From: Desulfuribacillus alkaliarsenatis
GTDB lineage: Bacteria; Bacillota; Bacilli; Desulfuribacillales; Desulfuribacillaceae
Length of the DNA: 64,000 nucleotides
Reading direction: 5' to 3'
Assembly: GCF_001730225.1 (NCBI RefSeq)
Contig: NZ_MIJE01000032.1
Span: 62,001-126,000, forward strand
Under the pieces are notes generated by a model, which did not search any database, was not told where the DNA came from, and saw nothing but the letters and a program-made list of their open reading frames with translations. Shown piece after piece: positions 10,233 to 21,557 of the stretch; position 1 is the stretch's first letter, and every line of letters begins with the position of its first letter. A program made the position numbers and the translations under genes.

Positions 10233-10261
10233 ATTATATGCACTTTTGGGCTTCATGTCAA
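10233..10261 (-). promoter_or_regulatory. Perfect sigma-A promoter for rpsU-yqeY
   Basis: The minus strand shows TTGACA (10256-10261), exactly 17 bases, then TATAAT (10233-10238), an exact match to the vegetative consensus. It lies immediately after the stop codon of the HIT gene and about 55 bases before rpsU. Confidence 0.9.
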
Positions 10262-10263
10262 GG

Positions 10264-10614
10264 TTATCCTGGAGGCCAGCTAAGATTCCTACCACCAAGT
10301 AAATGGTAATGAATGTGATATACAGTCTGTCCACCTGCGTCACCACAGTTATTTACTAATCGGAATCCATTTTCTGCAATTCCTAAATCTTTAGCGATTT
10401 TTTTAGCAGCTAGGTGAATCTTTGCTATGTAGTTCTCCGCATCACTTTCGTCTATGTCTAATATAGACGAAATATGTTTTTTAGGAATAATTAAAACGTG
10501 TACAGGTGCGACAGGAGTTATGTCGTGAAATGCAAGCACCATGTCATCTTCATAAACTTTTTTGCTGGGAATTTCCCCTTCGACTATTTTGCAAAAAATA
10601 CAATCCTTAGACAC
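10264..10614 (-). CDS. HIT family nucleotide-binding protein
   Basis: A 116-residue histidine-triad protein of the HinT branch, a nucleoside phosphoramidase/adenylate hydrolase family. The triad is H-I-H-Y-H near the C-terminus, and CIFC at the N-terminus supplies zinc ligands. The start is taken as GTG at 10614, with GGAGGTG five bases upstream, giving MSKDCIFCKIVEGEIPS. The reading frame is open 90 bases further upstream, but that extension lacks a ribosome-binding site and family similarity. Confidence 0.93.
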   Translation of the reverse strand: MSKDCIFCKIVEGEIPSKKVYEDDMVLAFHDITPVAPVHVLIIPKKHISSILDIDESDAENYIAKIHLAAKKIAKDLGIAENGFRLVNNCGDAGGQTVYHIHYHLLGGRNLSWPPG

Positions 10615-10726
10615 ATAATCACCTCCACACTTAACTTTCAAGTATAGTACCACAAAATTATTAGATTTTCCACGTATGTAGTAAAAAAAAATTATATATA
10701 GCATATCCTTCTATGAGGTGAATTAT

Positions 10727-11635
10727 ATGGGAGCTACTTATAGTATCGTTTCGTTTATATTAGGATTTATGTGTTTATTTGTAGGTTTGTTTTTACTGCG
10801 GTGGGCACTACAGTCGTTAATAGGTAATAAAACTGAAAACATTTTGACAACGTTAACTAATAGCCCTATGACAGGTGTCTTAACAGGTATCTTATTAACT
10901 ACAATCCTTCAGAGCAGTAGTATCGTATTGATTGTTATATTAAATTTAGTGAGTGTCGGAGCTTTGCCGATTCTAAATGCTGTCGCTATTGTCTTAGGGG
11001 CAAATCTAGGAACTAGTCTAACCCTTGAATTCATTGCCTTTTCAAACCCTAGCTGGGTTTATATATTAATCATTGTTTCATCGTTGTTTTACATATTTAA
11101 AAAAAGACTGCAAAGCGCAGTCTTTCTAGCATTAGGATTATTGCTAGTTGGTTTTGAGTTCTTAAAAAGAAACGCTAGTATCTTAGATGGAATCATAGTT
11201 GTAACTAATAATAGTATCCTCGAAAATACCTTTGCATTACTGGCTGGTATTATCTTCACTGCAATTGTCCAAAGCAGCACAGCGTCAACAACCTTTGTAA
11301 TGACATTAGTTGAAAATCAACTTTTAACACTAGTTGCTGGGGTCTTGTTTGTTTATGGCAGTAATATCGGAACCTGTATTACTTCTGTAATTGCCGTTAT
11401 TGGTGCTTCCATCCACGCTAAAAAAATTATGCTTTATCACGTAGCAATCAATATTTTATGTGTTGTAATTTTATTGCCAATTGTTCCCTTGTTGGTAGCA
11501 GCGGTTGAATATATAACCCCTAACGCGGCGCAACAAATTGCCCACTCACAGGTTATATTTAATTTGTTGACGATTGTTATTTTCTATCCATTTATAAGAA
11601 AACATATTAGGCTTTTAAACAAAATATACAATTAA
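10727..11635 (+). CDS. Na/Pi-cotransporter II-related membrane protein
   Basis: A 302-residue polytopic membrane protein with two copies of the family repeat, LTTILQSSSIVLIVILN (about 60) and FTAIVQSSTASTTFVMTL (about 185). The paired Q-S-S motifs are the signature of sodium-phosphate cotransporter family PF02690. It lacks the C-terminal PhoU-like domain of longer members. The start is ATG at 10727, with GAGGTG six bases upstream. It stands alone on the plus strand between divergent and convergent minus-strand genes, suggesting its own promoter. The substrate is not proven. Confidence 0.88.
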   Translation: MGATYSIVSFILGFMCLFVGLFLLRWALQSLIGNKTENILTTLTNSPMTGVLTGILLTTILQSSSIVLIVILNLVSVGALPILNAVAIVLGANLGTSLTLEFIAFSNPSWVYILIIVSSLFYIFKKRLQSAVFLALGLLLVGFEFLKRNASILDGIIVVTNNSILENTFALLAGIIFTAIVQSSTASTTFVMTLVENQLLTLVAGVLFVYGSNIGTCITSVIAVIGASIHAKKIMLYHVAINILCVVILLPIVPLLVAAVEYITPNAAQQIAHSQVIFNLLTIVIFYPFIRKHIRLLNKIYN

Positions 11636-11671
11636 GCAAAATATACAATTAAACAAGATATACAATTGTAT
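11621..11671 (+). repeat. Three tandem 17-bp AT-rich repeats
   Basis: Three consecutive 17-base units (11621, 11638, 11655) share the core ATATACAATT. The first two differ only in the penultimate base, and the third diverges at its end into a TATACAATTGTATA palindrome. The first unit supplies the final codons and TAA of the transporter gene. The array fills the convergent gap to deoC, where no strong terminator is seen. Confidence 0.8.
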
Positions 11672-11674
11672 AGT

Positions 11675-12322
11675 CTATACAAGTAACTTAATACCAGAGC
11701 TAGTACCAATACGGGTAGCACCTGCTTTAATCATTTCTAAAGCAGCTTCCTTGTCTTTTATGCCGCCAGAAGCTTTCACGCCAAGTTTATTTCCTACTAC
11801 TTCTTTCATTAGCTTCACATGCTCTATCTTTGCTCCTGCCGTGCCAAAGCCCGTTGATGTTTTTACGTAGTGAGCGCCAGCATCCATTGCAATCGTACAG
11901 GCTTTAATAATTTGTTCATTACTAAGGTAACAGGTTTCTATAATAACCTTTACTATCGCTTTTTTCTCTGCGGCCTTTACGACTGCAGCTATATCTTGAA
12001 GTACATAGGCGTAATTTGCTCCCATAAAAGCTCCAAGGTTTATTACCATATCAATTTCCTCGGCACCTTGTTCAGTAGCGATTTTTGTTTCTAATACCTT
12101 AGACTCTGTTACACTTGCACCTAGCGGGAAGCCTACTACTGTACAAACCTTTACCCCACTACCAATTAGCTTATCAGAAGCTAATTTCACAAAGTTTGGA
12201 TTGACACAAACTGCCGCAAATTTTGCCTGTAATGCCTCATCACACAATTGTACTATATCTGCATCAGTAGCAGTAGCGTTAAGCTTGGTATGATCTATAT
12301 ATTCTTGAAGATTAATTATCAC
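11675..12322 (-). CDS. deoC: Deoxyribose-phosphate aldolase
   Basis: A 215-residue DeoC, cleaving 2-deoxyribose-5-phosphate to acetaldehyde and glyceraldehyde-3-phosphate. The Schiff-base lysine lies in YVKTSTGFG (about residue 155), and GVKASGGIKD holds the second conserved lysine. The start is GTG at 12322, with GGAGG six bases upstream. It overlaps mtaB by 11 bases, making it the last gene of the heat-shock transcript. The usual pentose/nucleoside partners are not nearby. Confidence 0.95.
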   Translation of the reverse strand: MIINLQEYIDHTKLNATATDADIVQLCDEALQAKFAAVCVNPNFVKLASDKLIGSGVKVCTVVGFPLGASVTESKVLETKIATEQGAEEIDMVINLGAFMGANYAYVLQDIAAVVKAAEKKAIVKVIIETCYLSNEQIIKACTIAMDAGAHYVKTSTGFGTAGAKIEHVKLMKEVVGNKLGVKASGGIKDKEAALEMIKAGATRIGTSSGIKLLV

Positions 12323-13667
12323 TATAATCCTCCTTATGATTGTCCTTAACTATTTCTCCCATGGAGTAATTAATGCCAGCTTGCTTAACTTGTACACGGA
12401 CCAGCTTGCCTATATCTTCTTCATTTGCATTAAAAACTAGTTTCATATAATTATCAGCATGTCCTTCGAATAATTTCCCATGACTTTCATGCTTACTAAT
12501 ATCCCCATCTTTAAATTGTTGTTCAATAATTACAGGCAATATTTTACCGACAAATTTTTGATGGTATGTAAGTTTACTTTTATCTATAATGCCCGCTATT
12601 TCTCTGCTACGAGCATCTTTGTCTGTATTTAGTATTTGACCTTCCATCTCTGCTGCTGGCGTTCCAGATCGCTTAGAATACTTAAAAATATGCATATCTG
12701 CAAATGACATGGCTTCAATGAATTCGCATCCCTGCTTAAATAACTCATCTGTTTCACCTGGGAAGCCAACAATCAGATCAGTTGTAATTGCGATATCAGG
12801 AATCAGGTTACGTACATGTTCAATAATAGATTTATATTGCTCAACGCTATACTTGCGATTCATCTTAGTTAATATTTCGTTGGTAGCAGCCTGTAATGGT
12901 AAGTGTAAATGCCTACAGAACTTATTTGATTGCTGCATTAACAACAACAGTTCATCGTTTAACTCAGTTGCTTCAATTGAACTTATGCGTATACGTTCTA
13001 AGCCTTCGACTTGTTCCAGGGCCTTCAAAACATCTATTAGCTTTACATTATCTAAATCTCTACCATAGGCTCCTAGATGAATCCCAGCTAGTACAATCTC
13101 TTTATATCCCTGTTTTACAATTAACTCAGCTTGCTCTAATATACTTGATAATTTACGACTTCGGATTCCACCTCTAGCATAAGGAATAATACAATAGGAG
13201 CAAAACTCTGTACAGCCTTCTTGTATTTTCAGGGTAGCTCTGGTTCGTTCACCGAAAAAAGGAGCACTTAAATCCTCAAATTCACGCTGCTGCCAGATAT
13301 CTGCGACTGCATTGATGGGCTGCCGTTCTTTTACGATTTCATTAATATATTCTAAAATTTTATGGCGATCCTGTGTACCAATAACGAGATCAACACCGAA
13401 TATTTCTAATACTTCACCTGGTGCTGTTTGCGCATAGCAGCCAGTCACAGTGATTATAGCGTCTGGGTTCTTTTGAATGGCTCTTCTAATCATTTGCCGG
13501 GATTTCTTTTGACCTAAGTTCGTCACGGTACAGGTATTAATGACATAAACGTCCGCCGTATCCTTAAAGTCTATAATTTCATATCCAGCATCCTGAAAAA
13601 TTTGTTCCATGGTAGCTGTTTCATATTGATTAACCTTACATCCTAACGTATGGAATGCTACTTTCAT
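12312..13667 (-). CDS. mtaB: tRNA t6A37 methylthiotransferase MtaB
   Basis: A 451-residue radical-SAM methylthiotransferase (YqeV) making ms2t6A at tRNA position 37. The N-terminal UPF0004 domain holds Cys10, Cys46 and Cys77 for one [4Fe-4S] cluster. The radical-SAM cluster is C152-x3-C156-x2-C159 (CTEFCSYC). A TRAM domain follows at the C-terminus. It begins one base after the rsmE stop region and overlaps deoC, as part of the hrcA-dnaK operon tail. Confidence 0.95.
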   Translation of the reverse strand: MKVAFHTLGCKVNQYETATMEQIFQDAGYEIIDFKDTADVYVINTCTVTNLGQKKSRQMIRRAIQKNPDAIITVTGCYAQTAPGEVLEIFGVDLVIGTQDRHKILEYINEIVKERQPINAVADIWQQREFEDLSAPFFGERTRATLKIQEGCTEFCSYCIIPYARGGIRSRKLSSILEQAELIVKQGYKEIVLAGIHLGAYGRDLDNVKLIDVLKALEQVEGLERIRISSIEATELNDELLLLMQQSNKFCRHLHLPLQAATNEILTKMNRKYSVEQYKSIIEHVRNLIPDIAITTDLIVGFPGETDELFKQGCEFIEAMSFADMHIFKYSKRSGTPAAEMEGQILNTDKDARSREIAGIIDKSKLTYHQKFVGKILPVIIEQQFKDGDISKHESHGKLFEGHADNYMKLVFNANEEDIGKLVRVQVKQAGINYSMGEIVKDNHKEDYSDN

Positions 13668-13668
13668 T

Positions 13669-14418
13669 TTACGATTCTCCTAATTGTTGATGATAAAAAA
13701 GTACGCCTGTTGCCGCTACTATGCCTGCTGTTTCCGTACGTAAAATCCTAGGACCTAAATTAATTAACTTAACTCCAGCATTGACTGCCTGTAGCTTCTC
13801 TTGCTCACTAACTCCACCTTCTGGACCAATAATTATTGCAAAATCTTTAATTTCTGGGTGTTGTTTTAATAAAGCGAAAATACCCTGGCTATGCTCGCTC
13901 TTTTCGTAGGCAAGCATAGTCAGGGAGTGTTTAGATACGGATTTAAGTAATTGTGGAAAGGTAAGGGCTGATGATATTGCAGGAACCTTACTTCTATGTG
14001 ATTGCTCTGCTGCTTCTTTAGCAATCTTTTGCCAACGTTCAAGCTTCTTTTCGCCTTTGCTTGCATCCCATTTAGCTACAGAGTATTTCATCTCTACAGG
14101 AACAAAGGAAGTTATACCGATTTCAGTCCCCTTTTGAATTATCCATTCAAATTTATCAGCCTTAGTCAAGCCCTGATATAGGGTAATATTTATCGTTGGT
14201 TCATTATCATCTTGAATCTGTTCAACAACTGTAAGCTTAACTTGATTTTTATCAAAGTTAATAATTTCTGTTATATAATTATCACCCTCAGGGCTTACAC
14301 AGATTACTTTGTCACCAATTTCTGATCTCATAACTTTTATAATATGCTTGGCATCATCGCCATCAATTGTAATATTGTTATTATTGATTCGATTTCCGTC
14401 AACAAAATATCTTTGCAT
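13669..14418 (-). CDS. rsmE: 16S rRNA m3U1498 methyltransferase RsmE
   Basis: A 249-residue SPOUT-class methyltransferase (YqeU). The start is set at ATG 14418 (MQRYFVDGNRI, the usual N-terminus). A longer reading into prmA would need 14 unlikely residues. The knot region IIGPEGGVSEQE and LGPRILRTETAG is characteristic. The ribosome-binding site is weak, but the gene begins just eight bases after prmA, so coupling is likely. Confidence 0.95.
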   Translation of the reverse strand: MQRYFVDGNRINNNNITIDGDDAKHIIKVMRSEIGDKVICVSPEGDNYITEIINFDKNQVKLTVVEQIQDDNEPTINITLYQGLTKADKFEWIIQKGTEIGITSFVPVEMKYSVAKWDASKGEKKLERWQKIAKEAAEQSHRSKVPAISSALTFPQLLKSVSKHSLTMLAYEKSEHSQGIFALLKQHPEIKDFAIIIGPEGGVSEQEKLQAVNAGVKLINLGPRILRTETAGIVAATGVLFYHQQLGES

Positions 14419-14426
14419 GAAAATTA

Positions 14427-15374
14427 TCAGCTCACTTTTTGCGCAACGATTGACATCCAATCGTTTTCATAGTTCTTTTCTACAATCGTTAATCCCTGTG
14501 CTTCTAACGCATCGATGACTTCTACTTCTTTTTGTATAATAATGCCTGATGCTATAAAAAAGCCATCTTTTTTAAGTAGCCTTGGAACATCTTTAGCAAA
14601 GCGGATGATAATTTCAGCAATAATATTAGCTACGATAATATCAACAGGCTGTTCTATACCCTCTAAAAGGTTGTTTTGTCTAGCATTAATAACCTCTTCA
14701 ACATCGTTAAGCTTAGCGTTTATTTCTGCTGAACTAACAGCTACAGTATCAATATCAAAGGCTTGTATGTTACTAGCTCCTAGTTTAGCAGCCGCAATAG
14801 ATAATACCCCAGATCCACAGCCAACGTCATATACTGTATCGCCCTCTTTAACATATTTTTCAAGCTCGATAATACATAGTTTTGTAGTCGGGTGTGTACC
14901 TGTACCAAATGCCATTCCTGGGTCTAGCTCGATGACTAGCTCATCTTCCCTTTGCTGGTAGTCTTCCCATGTAGGTGTGATTGTAATACGTTCTGTGATA
15001 GATATAGGTTTATAGTACTTTTTCCATGAGGTAGCCCAGTCTTCTTCATTAATTTCCGTTATTTCTACTGTCCCTGGGCCATAGTCGATGTCATATAGCA
15101 TTAGCTTATCCAGTGCTAGTTTAATTTGCTCAATAGACTCAGGTAAAGAGCTATCCACTGGAAGATAAGCTTTTACATATACTCCTTCGTCAGGGTAATC
15201 GTCTACTGACAATTCATACATCTCACCAAAGTTAGTATCCCACTCTGTATCAAGCATTATTGAGTCTTCTATAACTACACCACCAGCACCTGCTTCATGC
15301 AGTATGTTAGAGACTGCTTCTACAGCTTCATTGGTTGTATGGATTCTAATTTCTGACCACATATTATTCGTCAC
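14427..15374 (-). CDS. prmA: Ribosomal protein L11 methyltransferase
   Basis: A 315-residue PrmA with an N-terminal L11-binding domain and a class I SAM domain. VYDVGCGSGVLSIAAAKLG is the SAM-binding motif, and VANIIAEII replaces the usual catalytic-loop sequence as in the family. The start is GTG at 15374, with GAGAGGTG eight bases upstream. It follows dnaJ, the standard order in Bacillota heat-shock operons. Confidence 0.95.
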   Translation of the reverse strand: MTNNMWSEIRIHTTNEAVEAVSNILHEAGAGGVVIEDSIMLDTEWDTNFGEMYELSVDDYPDEGVYVKAYLPVDSSLPESIEQIKLALDKLMLYDIDYGPGTVEITEINEEDWATSWKKYYKPISITERITITPTWEDYQQREDELVIELDPGMAFGTGTHPTTKLCIIELEKYVKEGDTVYDVGCGSGVLSIAAAKLGASNIQAFDIDTVAVSSAEINAKLNDVEEVINARQNNLLEGIEQPVDIIVANIIAEIIIRFAKDVPRLLKKDGFFIASGIIIQKEVEVIDALEAQGLTIVEKNYENDWMSIVAQKVS

Positions 15375-15447
15375 TTACAATACACCTCTCATTATCACGT
15401 TGGCTATTTGAAATTTACTTTAACCTGCATAAGCAGGTGATGCTAGC

Positions 15448-16578
15448 CTATTTGAATGCATCCTTAAAGCGTTGGAAGATAGACTTGGATTGGCTATAGG
15501 TGTCATCCCCGCCAGCTTCCGTGAATTCTTTTAATAGTTCCTTCTGTTTCGATGTTAAATTAGTTGGTGTTACAACAACGGTTTTTACGAATTGATCTCC
15601 TGTACCATAGCCACGCAGTCTTGGAGCACCTTTGCCCTTAATTCTAAATAGCTTGCCTGTTTGCGTGCCTGCAGGAACTTTAAGACGAACCTTGCCATCA
15701 ATAGTTGGAACTTCTATATCATCACCAAGTGCTGCTTGAGCAAATGTTATAGGAACCTCGCAGTATAAATCGTCTCCATTACGTTCGAAAAACTCATGGG
15801 GTTTTACATTAATAAAGATAAACAAATCACCTGTTGGTCCGCCGTTCTCTCCAGGTTCACCTTCGCCAGATACACGAATTTTAGCACCTGTATCTACACC
15901 AGCAGGGATATTAATTTTAATCGTTTTCGTCTTGCGAATCTTGCCCTGTCCTTTACAATCTTGACATACCTTCTTAATCTTCTTCCCTTGGCCATGACAA
16001 GCTGAACATACCCGACGATTTACAATCCTACCAAAAGGCGTGTTTTGCATCGTTTCTTCTTGCCCTGTTCCGTTACATACTGTACAAGTCTCAATATCAG
16101 ATTTAGACGCAGCTCCAGATCCATCACATGTCGGACAGTTCTCTTGGCGCGGAATCTTCACCTCGACCTCTTTACCAGTCATTGCTTCTTTAAGTGTAAT
16201 CGCTAGATCGTAGCGTAAGTCCGATCCCCTTCGAGGACGATTTGTGGCACGACCGCCTCCGCCTCCGCCGCCAAAAAACATATCAAATATATCACTAAAG
16301 CCGCCAGAAAAATCAGCCTCTTCAAAGCCTCCAAAACCGCCAAAGCCTTGTCCCTGAGGTCCCGCATGACCAAAACGGTCATACTGAGCACGCTTCTCTT
16401 GGCTAGATAAAATATCATAGGCTTCTTTTGTTTCTTTGAATTTCTCTTCAGCTTTCGGATCATCTTTATTTACGTCAGGGTGAAGCTTTCTTGCTAATTG
16501 TCTATATGCTTTTTTAATTTCTTCTGGGGTTGCATCCTTCTTAACTCCCAGTACCTCATAATAATCTCGCTTGCTCAA
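15448..16578 (-). CDS. dnaJ: Chaperone DnaJ
   Basis: A 376-residue type I DnaJ. It has a J domain with HPD ([11 protein letters not shown]), a Gly/Phe region (about 75-115), four zinc-finger repeats ([32 protein letters not shown]) and C-terminal substrate-binding domains. TTG at 16578 is preferred, with GAGGTG six bases before it and the canonical N-terminus [15 protein letters not shown] nine bases earlier would place the ribosome-binding site inside the gene. It delivers clients to DnaK. Confidence 0.96.
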   Translation of the reverse strand: MSKRDYYEVLGVKKDATPEEIKKAYRQLARKLHPDVNKDDPKAEEKFKETKEAYDILSSQEKRAQYDRFGHAGPQGQGFGGFGGFEEADFSGGFSDIFDMFFGGGGGGGRATNRPRRGSDLRYDLAITLKEAMTGKEVEVKIPRQENCPTCDGSGAASKSDIETCTVCNGTGQEETMQNTPFGRIVNRRVCSACHGQGKKIKKVCQDCKGQGKIRKTKTIKINIPAGVDTGAKIRVSGEGEPGENGGPTGDLFIFINVKPHEFFERNGDDLYCEVPITFAQAALGDDIEVPTIDGKVRLKVPAGTQTGKLFRIKGKGAPRLRGYGTGDQFVKTVVVTPTNLTSKQKELLKEFTEAGGDDTYSQSKSIFQRFKDAFK

Positions 16579-16599
16579 CCTAAACACCTCAATTCATAT

Positions 16600-16634
16600 C
16601 ATACAAAGCCAAGGATATTCCTTGGCTTTGTATG
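16600..16634 (-). promoter_or_regulatory. Perfect 16-bp hairpin between dnaK and dnaJ
   Basis: CATACAAAGCCAAGGA pairs perfectly with TCCTTGGCTTTGTATG around a three-base loop. On the minus strand there is no T-run after it, so it is not a typical terminator. An mRNA-processing or stabilising element, or a partial attenuator setting the DnaK to DnaJ ratio, is more likely (inference). Confidence 0.7.
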
Positions 16635-16665
16635 TTTGTCTGCAAATTTTCAACAATACTTGTTG

Positions 16666-18591
<1,926 letters not shown>

Positions 18592-19182
18592 TTACTCACT
18601 TACTTTTACCATCGAAGGCCTTAGGACTTCTTCGTGTAATAAATACCCTTTTTGAAACTCTTGTATTACTATATTAGAATCTACCCCATCCGCAGCTTCT
18701 TTCGCTACTGCTTGGTGATAATTGGGATCGAATTCTTGATTTACTGCCTCAATTGTCGTAACTCCTTGTTTATTCAGCTCATCCATTAGCTGATTGTAAA
18801 CCATATTTACACCTTTTGTGAACGCGTCATCTGGGTTTGCACTAGAAGCAATAGCTCGTTCAAGGTTATCAACAATCGGCAAAATACTTAATAATAACTC
18901 TTTGTTTGCTCTAGCTATCACACTTTGCCTTTCCTTTTGGCTACGTTTCCTAAAGTTGTCAAAGTCCGCCTGCAAACGCAGAAACTTCTCTTCTTGATCT
19001 TTTAATTTTTGTTCTAACTCATCAATTTTACTATCAGTTTCGTTATATGAGCTTTCACTATCTCTATTACTATCTGTTTTACTTTCGTCATCTGTACTGC
19101 TTTGATTGTCTTCTGAGCATTCAGAGCTTACTGAATTTGCTTCCTCATTTTCTTTAACTTGCTCTTCCTTTAAATCTTGCAT
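18592..19182 (-). CDS. grpE: Nucleotide exchange factor GrpE
   Basis: A 196-residue GrpE. It has an acidic, Ser-rich disordered N-terminus (about residues 1-50), a long coiled coil (KIDELEQKLKDQEEKFLRLQADFDNFRKR) and a C-terminal beta wing with VNQEFDPNYHQAVAKE. It releases ADP from DnaK. It is second in the hrcA operon. Confidence 0.96.
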   Translation of the reverse strand: MQDLKEEQVKENEEANSVSSECSEDNQSSTDDESKTDSNRDSESSYNETDSKIDELEQKLKDQEEKFLRLQADFDNFRKRSQKERQSVIARANKELLLSILPIVDNLERAIASSANPDDAFTKGVNMVYNQLMDELNKQGVTTIEAVNQEFDPNYHQAVAKEAADGVDSNIVIQEFQKGYLLHEEVLRPSMVKVSE

Positions 19183-19253
19183 AATACCCCTCCAATATAA
19201 CTTTAGCTATAAACTATAGTTGTTGATACCATCATTAACAGAAGCAATTGTTT

Positions 19254-20291
19254 TTATTCCTTGTATAGCTTACCTAGTGTTTTCGATAAGTCTAAGGAAA
19301 TATAATCAATTAGTGTTATGATTTTAGCATAGTCTAAACGTGTCGGCCCAATGATGCCTATTGAACCGATTGGCTTGCCATTTAAAATGTAATTTGCAGA
19401 TATTACGCTACAATTATGGGCCTCTACTGCTTTATTTTCCTGACCAATCTTCACTACAGTAGAACTGGATTGATTTGTAAATAAATCTACAACTACTTTA
19501 TTATTTTCAAACAGTCCTAATAAAGCCTTAACCTTATCTAAATCTTTAAATTCTGGCTGATTTAAAATATGAGATGTCCCACGCAAGAAGACTCCCCTGG
19601 CATCCTTTACGTTTTTCTCTGCTATTATCCCCTCTAGGAATTCCATTGCGTGCTCAAAACTATCTACATTACGCTGCAATTCTTTGGCCACTTCATTATA
19701 TAGCACCTGCGACAGTTTATATAATGGAGTACCCGTTAGCTTCTTATTTAATAAATTAGTTAATTGCTCTAATTGTGTAGCAGGTAATTGTGGTGGAAGA
19801 GATACCAGTTTTTTCTCAACATGCCCAGTATCAGTAATAAGGATGCACACGCAATTGTCTTGGTTAATAGGTACCAATTGAATGTTTTTAAGTTTTGTAT
19901 GAAATACCTCGGGACCCAAAACAATAGCCGTATAGTTAGTAAGACCTGCTAGTATATTAGCCGTATTGCTTACGATTTCCTCTACCTCTAATTTTTTTTG
20001 AACCAATAGCTCTCTAACACTAATTAGGTCACCCTTAGATAAGACTGTTGCTTCCATTAGGTTATCAACATAGTATCGATAGCCTTTTTGCGACGGTATT
20101 CTACCAGCAGAGGTATGAGGCTGTTCTAAATAGCCTAATTCTTCTAAATCAGACATCTCGTTACGAATAGTTGCTGAGCTATAATTTACGGATTCTTTTT
20201 TTGCTATAACCCTTGATCCTACAGGCTCGGCAGAGCGTACATAATCATCGATGATAACTTTTAGAATCAGTTTTTGGCGATCAGTCAACAT
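19254..20291 (-). CDS. hrcA: Heat-inducible repressor HrcA
   Basis: A 345-residue CIRCE-binding repressor. The N-terminal winged helix includes SRVIAKKESVNYSSATIRNEMSDLEELGYLEQPHTSAGRIPS, followed by a GAF-like core. Three consecutive ATG codons occur at the start. The third (20291) sits eight bases after GGAGG and is preferred. HrcA represses this operon by binding the element just upstream and needs GroEL for activity in known systems. Confidence 0.95.
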   Translation of the reverse strand: MLTDRQKLILKVIIDDYVRSAEPVGSRVIAKKESVNYSSATIRNEMSDLEELGYLEQPHTSAGRIPSQKGYRYYVDNLMEATVLSKGDLISVRELLVQKKLEVEEIVSNTANILAGLTNYTAIVLGPEVFHTKLKNIQLVPINQDNCVCILITDTGHVEKKLVSLPPQLPATQLEQLTNLLNKKLTGTPLYKLSQVLYNEVAKELQRNVDSFEHAMEFLEGIIAEKNVKDARGVFLRGTSHILNQPEFKDLDKVKALLGLFENNKVVVDLFTNQSSSTVVKIGQENKAVEAHNCSVISANYILNGKPIGSIGIIGPTRLDYAKIITLIDYISLDLSKTLGKLYKE

Positions 20292-20306
20292 CATCATTAC
20301 CTCCTG

Positions 20307-20333
20307 TTAGCACTCTATCGTAGTGAGTGCTAA
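20307..20333 (-). promoter_or_regulatory. CIRCE operator, perfect 9-9-9
   Basis: TTAGCACTC, nine bases, GAGTGCTAA: an exact match to the HrcA operator. It lies 16 bases upstream of the hrcA start codon and downstream of the promoter, so it is also present in the mRNA leader. Confidence 0.98.
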
Positions 20334-20345
20334 ACCTTTAATAAA

Positions 20346-20375
20346 AAAATACCAAAAAACATAATCTTTTGTCAA
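20346..20375 (-). promoter_or_regulatory. Sigma-A promoter of the hrcA operon
   Basis: The minus strand has TTGACA (20370-20375), then 18 bases, then TATTTT (20346-20351), ending just upstream of CIRCE. The -35 is perfect; the -10 is weaker. Confidence 0.65.
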
Positions 20376-20424
20376 CCTGTTAGCTGCAAAATATTATTTG
20401 ATTTTTCATTTTATCTATAAGCAA

Positions 20425-20456
20425 AAGCCGAAGAGCACGATTCTTCCCTTCGACTT
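20425..20456 (-). terminator. Terminator of the iron-transport operon
   Basis: AAGTCGAAG pairs with CTTCGGCTT (one G-T pair) around a 14-base loop, followed by TTTT on the minus strand, some 28 bases after the ATPase gene stop. The T-run is short, so leakage into hrcA is possible. Confidence 0.6.
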
Positions 20457-20483
20457 TATATATTAATATTCTTAAAGTTGTTA

Positions 20484-21545
20484 TTAATAATTTTCGTGCT
20501 TAACAACGGCTACAAAGTTTGGTAACACCTTGAAGTTCACCTTGTCTCCAATTCGAATACATACCTCTGGGTGAATATGCACAAGCATATCCTTTGTTTT
20601 ATTGTTTTGAAGCTTTACTTGAGCTAAAGCATCAATAGACTCACCAGTATATGTGGCCTGTGTAATGACACCTTCAATATCACCATTAGCATCCATCTCT
20701 AAGCTGTCAGGGCGAACTGATATATAAACTTTTTCCCCAGGCGGAAGGCTATGGGTATGATTGCAAGGAATCGTCCCCAATTCAGTCACTACTGATTTAG
20801 CATCTGGACCGATTATCCCTTCAAGCATATTTGTCTGACCTACAAACTTAGCAACAAAAGTATTAGCAGGGAATTGATATATCTCCCTTGGTGTTCCGTT
20901 CTGCTGAATAACGCCGTCCTTCATAACAATTATGCGATCAGATATTGCTAATGCATCCTTTTGATCGTGGGATACAAATACCGCTGTCGCCCCTGCTTCT
21001 TTAATAATACGCTTAACCTCAACACGCATATGTGTACGCAAATCAGCATCTAAGTTACTAAATGGTTCATCTAAAAGCACTACAACAGGGCGACGTGCAA
21101 GGGCCCTAGCTAGTGCTACCCTTTGCTGCTGACCTCCAGATAGTTCATGAGGAAAACGTTTTTCAAAGCCATTTAGGTTGACCAATTCGATAACTTCTTT
21201 AATTCTTTTGTCGCGATCAGACTGCTTGTAATTAAAGCCAATATTATTATACACATCTAAATGCGGAAACAATGCATAGTCCTGAAACACCATGCCTACA
21301 CCACGCTTTTCAGGTGGTATCCAAGCATTATCACTACTCACAACTTTTCCAGCTATTGAAATAACACCTGAATCTGCTCGTTCGAAACCAGCTATAAGAC
21401 GAAGTGTTGTCGACTTACCACAACCACTAGGACCTAATAACGTTATGATTGAACCCTTCTCTACAGACAAACATAAATTAGTTAAGGCAGGATTGTCTGA
21501 ACCAATATAAGTTTTTGTAACTGATTTTAACTCAATATCAAACAT
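20484..21545 (-). CDS. fbpC: Ferric iron ABC transporter, ATP-binding protein
   Basis: A 353-residue ABC ATPase of the FbpC/PotA type. Walker A is GPSGCGKST, the signature is LSGGQQQRVALARAL, Walker B is VVLLDEPFSNLD and the switch region is FVSHDQKDAL. A C-terminal TOBE domain follows. ATG at 21545 is chosen, with GAGGG eight bases upstream; an in-frame GTG three codons earlier is less likely. It ends the Fur-controlled operon and energises the permease encoded 13 bases upstream. Confidence 0.9.
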   Translation of the reverse strand: MFDIELKSVTKTYIGSDNPALTNLCLSVEKGSIITLLGPSGCGKSTTLRLIAGFERADSGVISIAGKVVSSDNAWIPPEKRGVGMVFQDYALFPHLDVYNNIGFNYKQSDRDKRIKEVIELVNLNGFEKRFPHELSGGQQQRVALARALARRPVVVLLDEPFSNLDADLRTHMRVEVKRIIKEAGATAVFVSHDQKDALAISDRIIVMKDGVIQQNGTPREIYQFPANTFVAKFVGQTNMLEGIIGPDAKSVVTELGTIPCNHTHSLPPGEKVYISVRPDSLEMDANGDIEGVITQATYTGESIDALAQVKLQNNKTKDMLVHIHPEVCIRIGDKVNFKVLPNFVAVVKHENY

Positions 21546-21557
21546 GCTGCTCACCCT

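Noticed and set aside
9971-10243. Minus-strand 90-codon frame over rpsU
   Set aside because: It is an alternative frame of the S21 gene; the S21 frame has the correct protein, start site and promoter.
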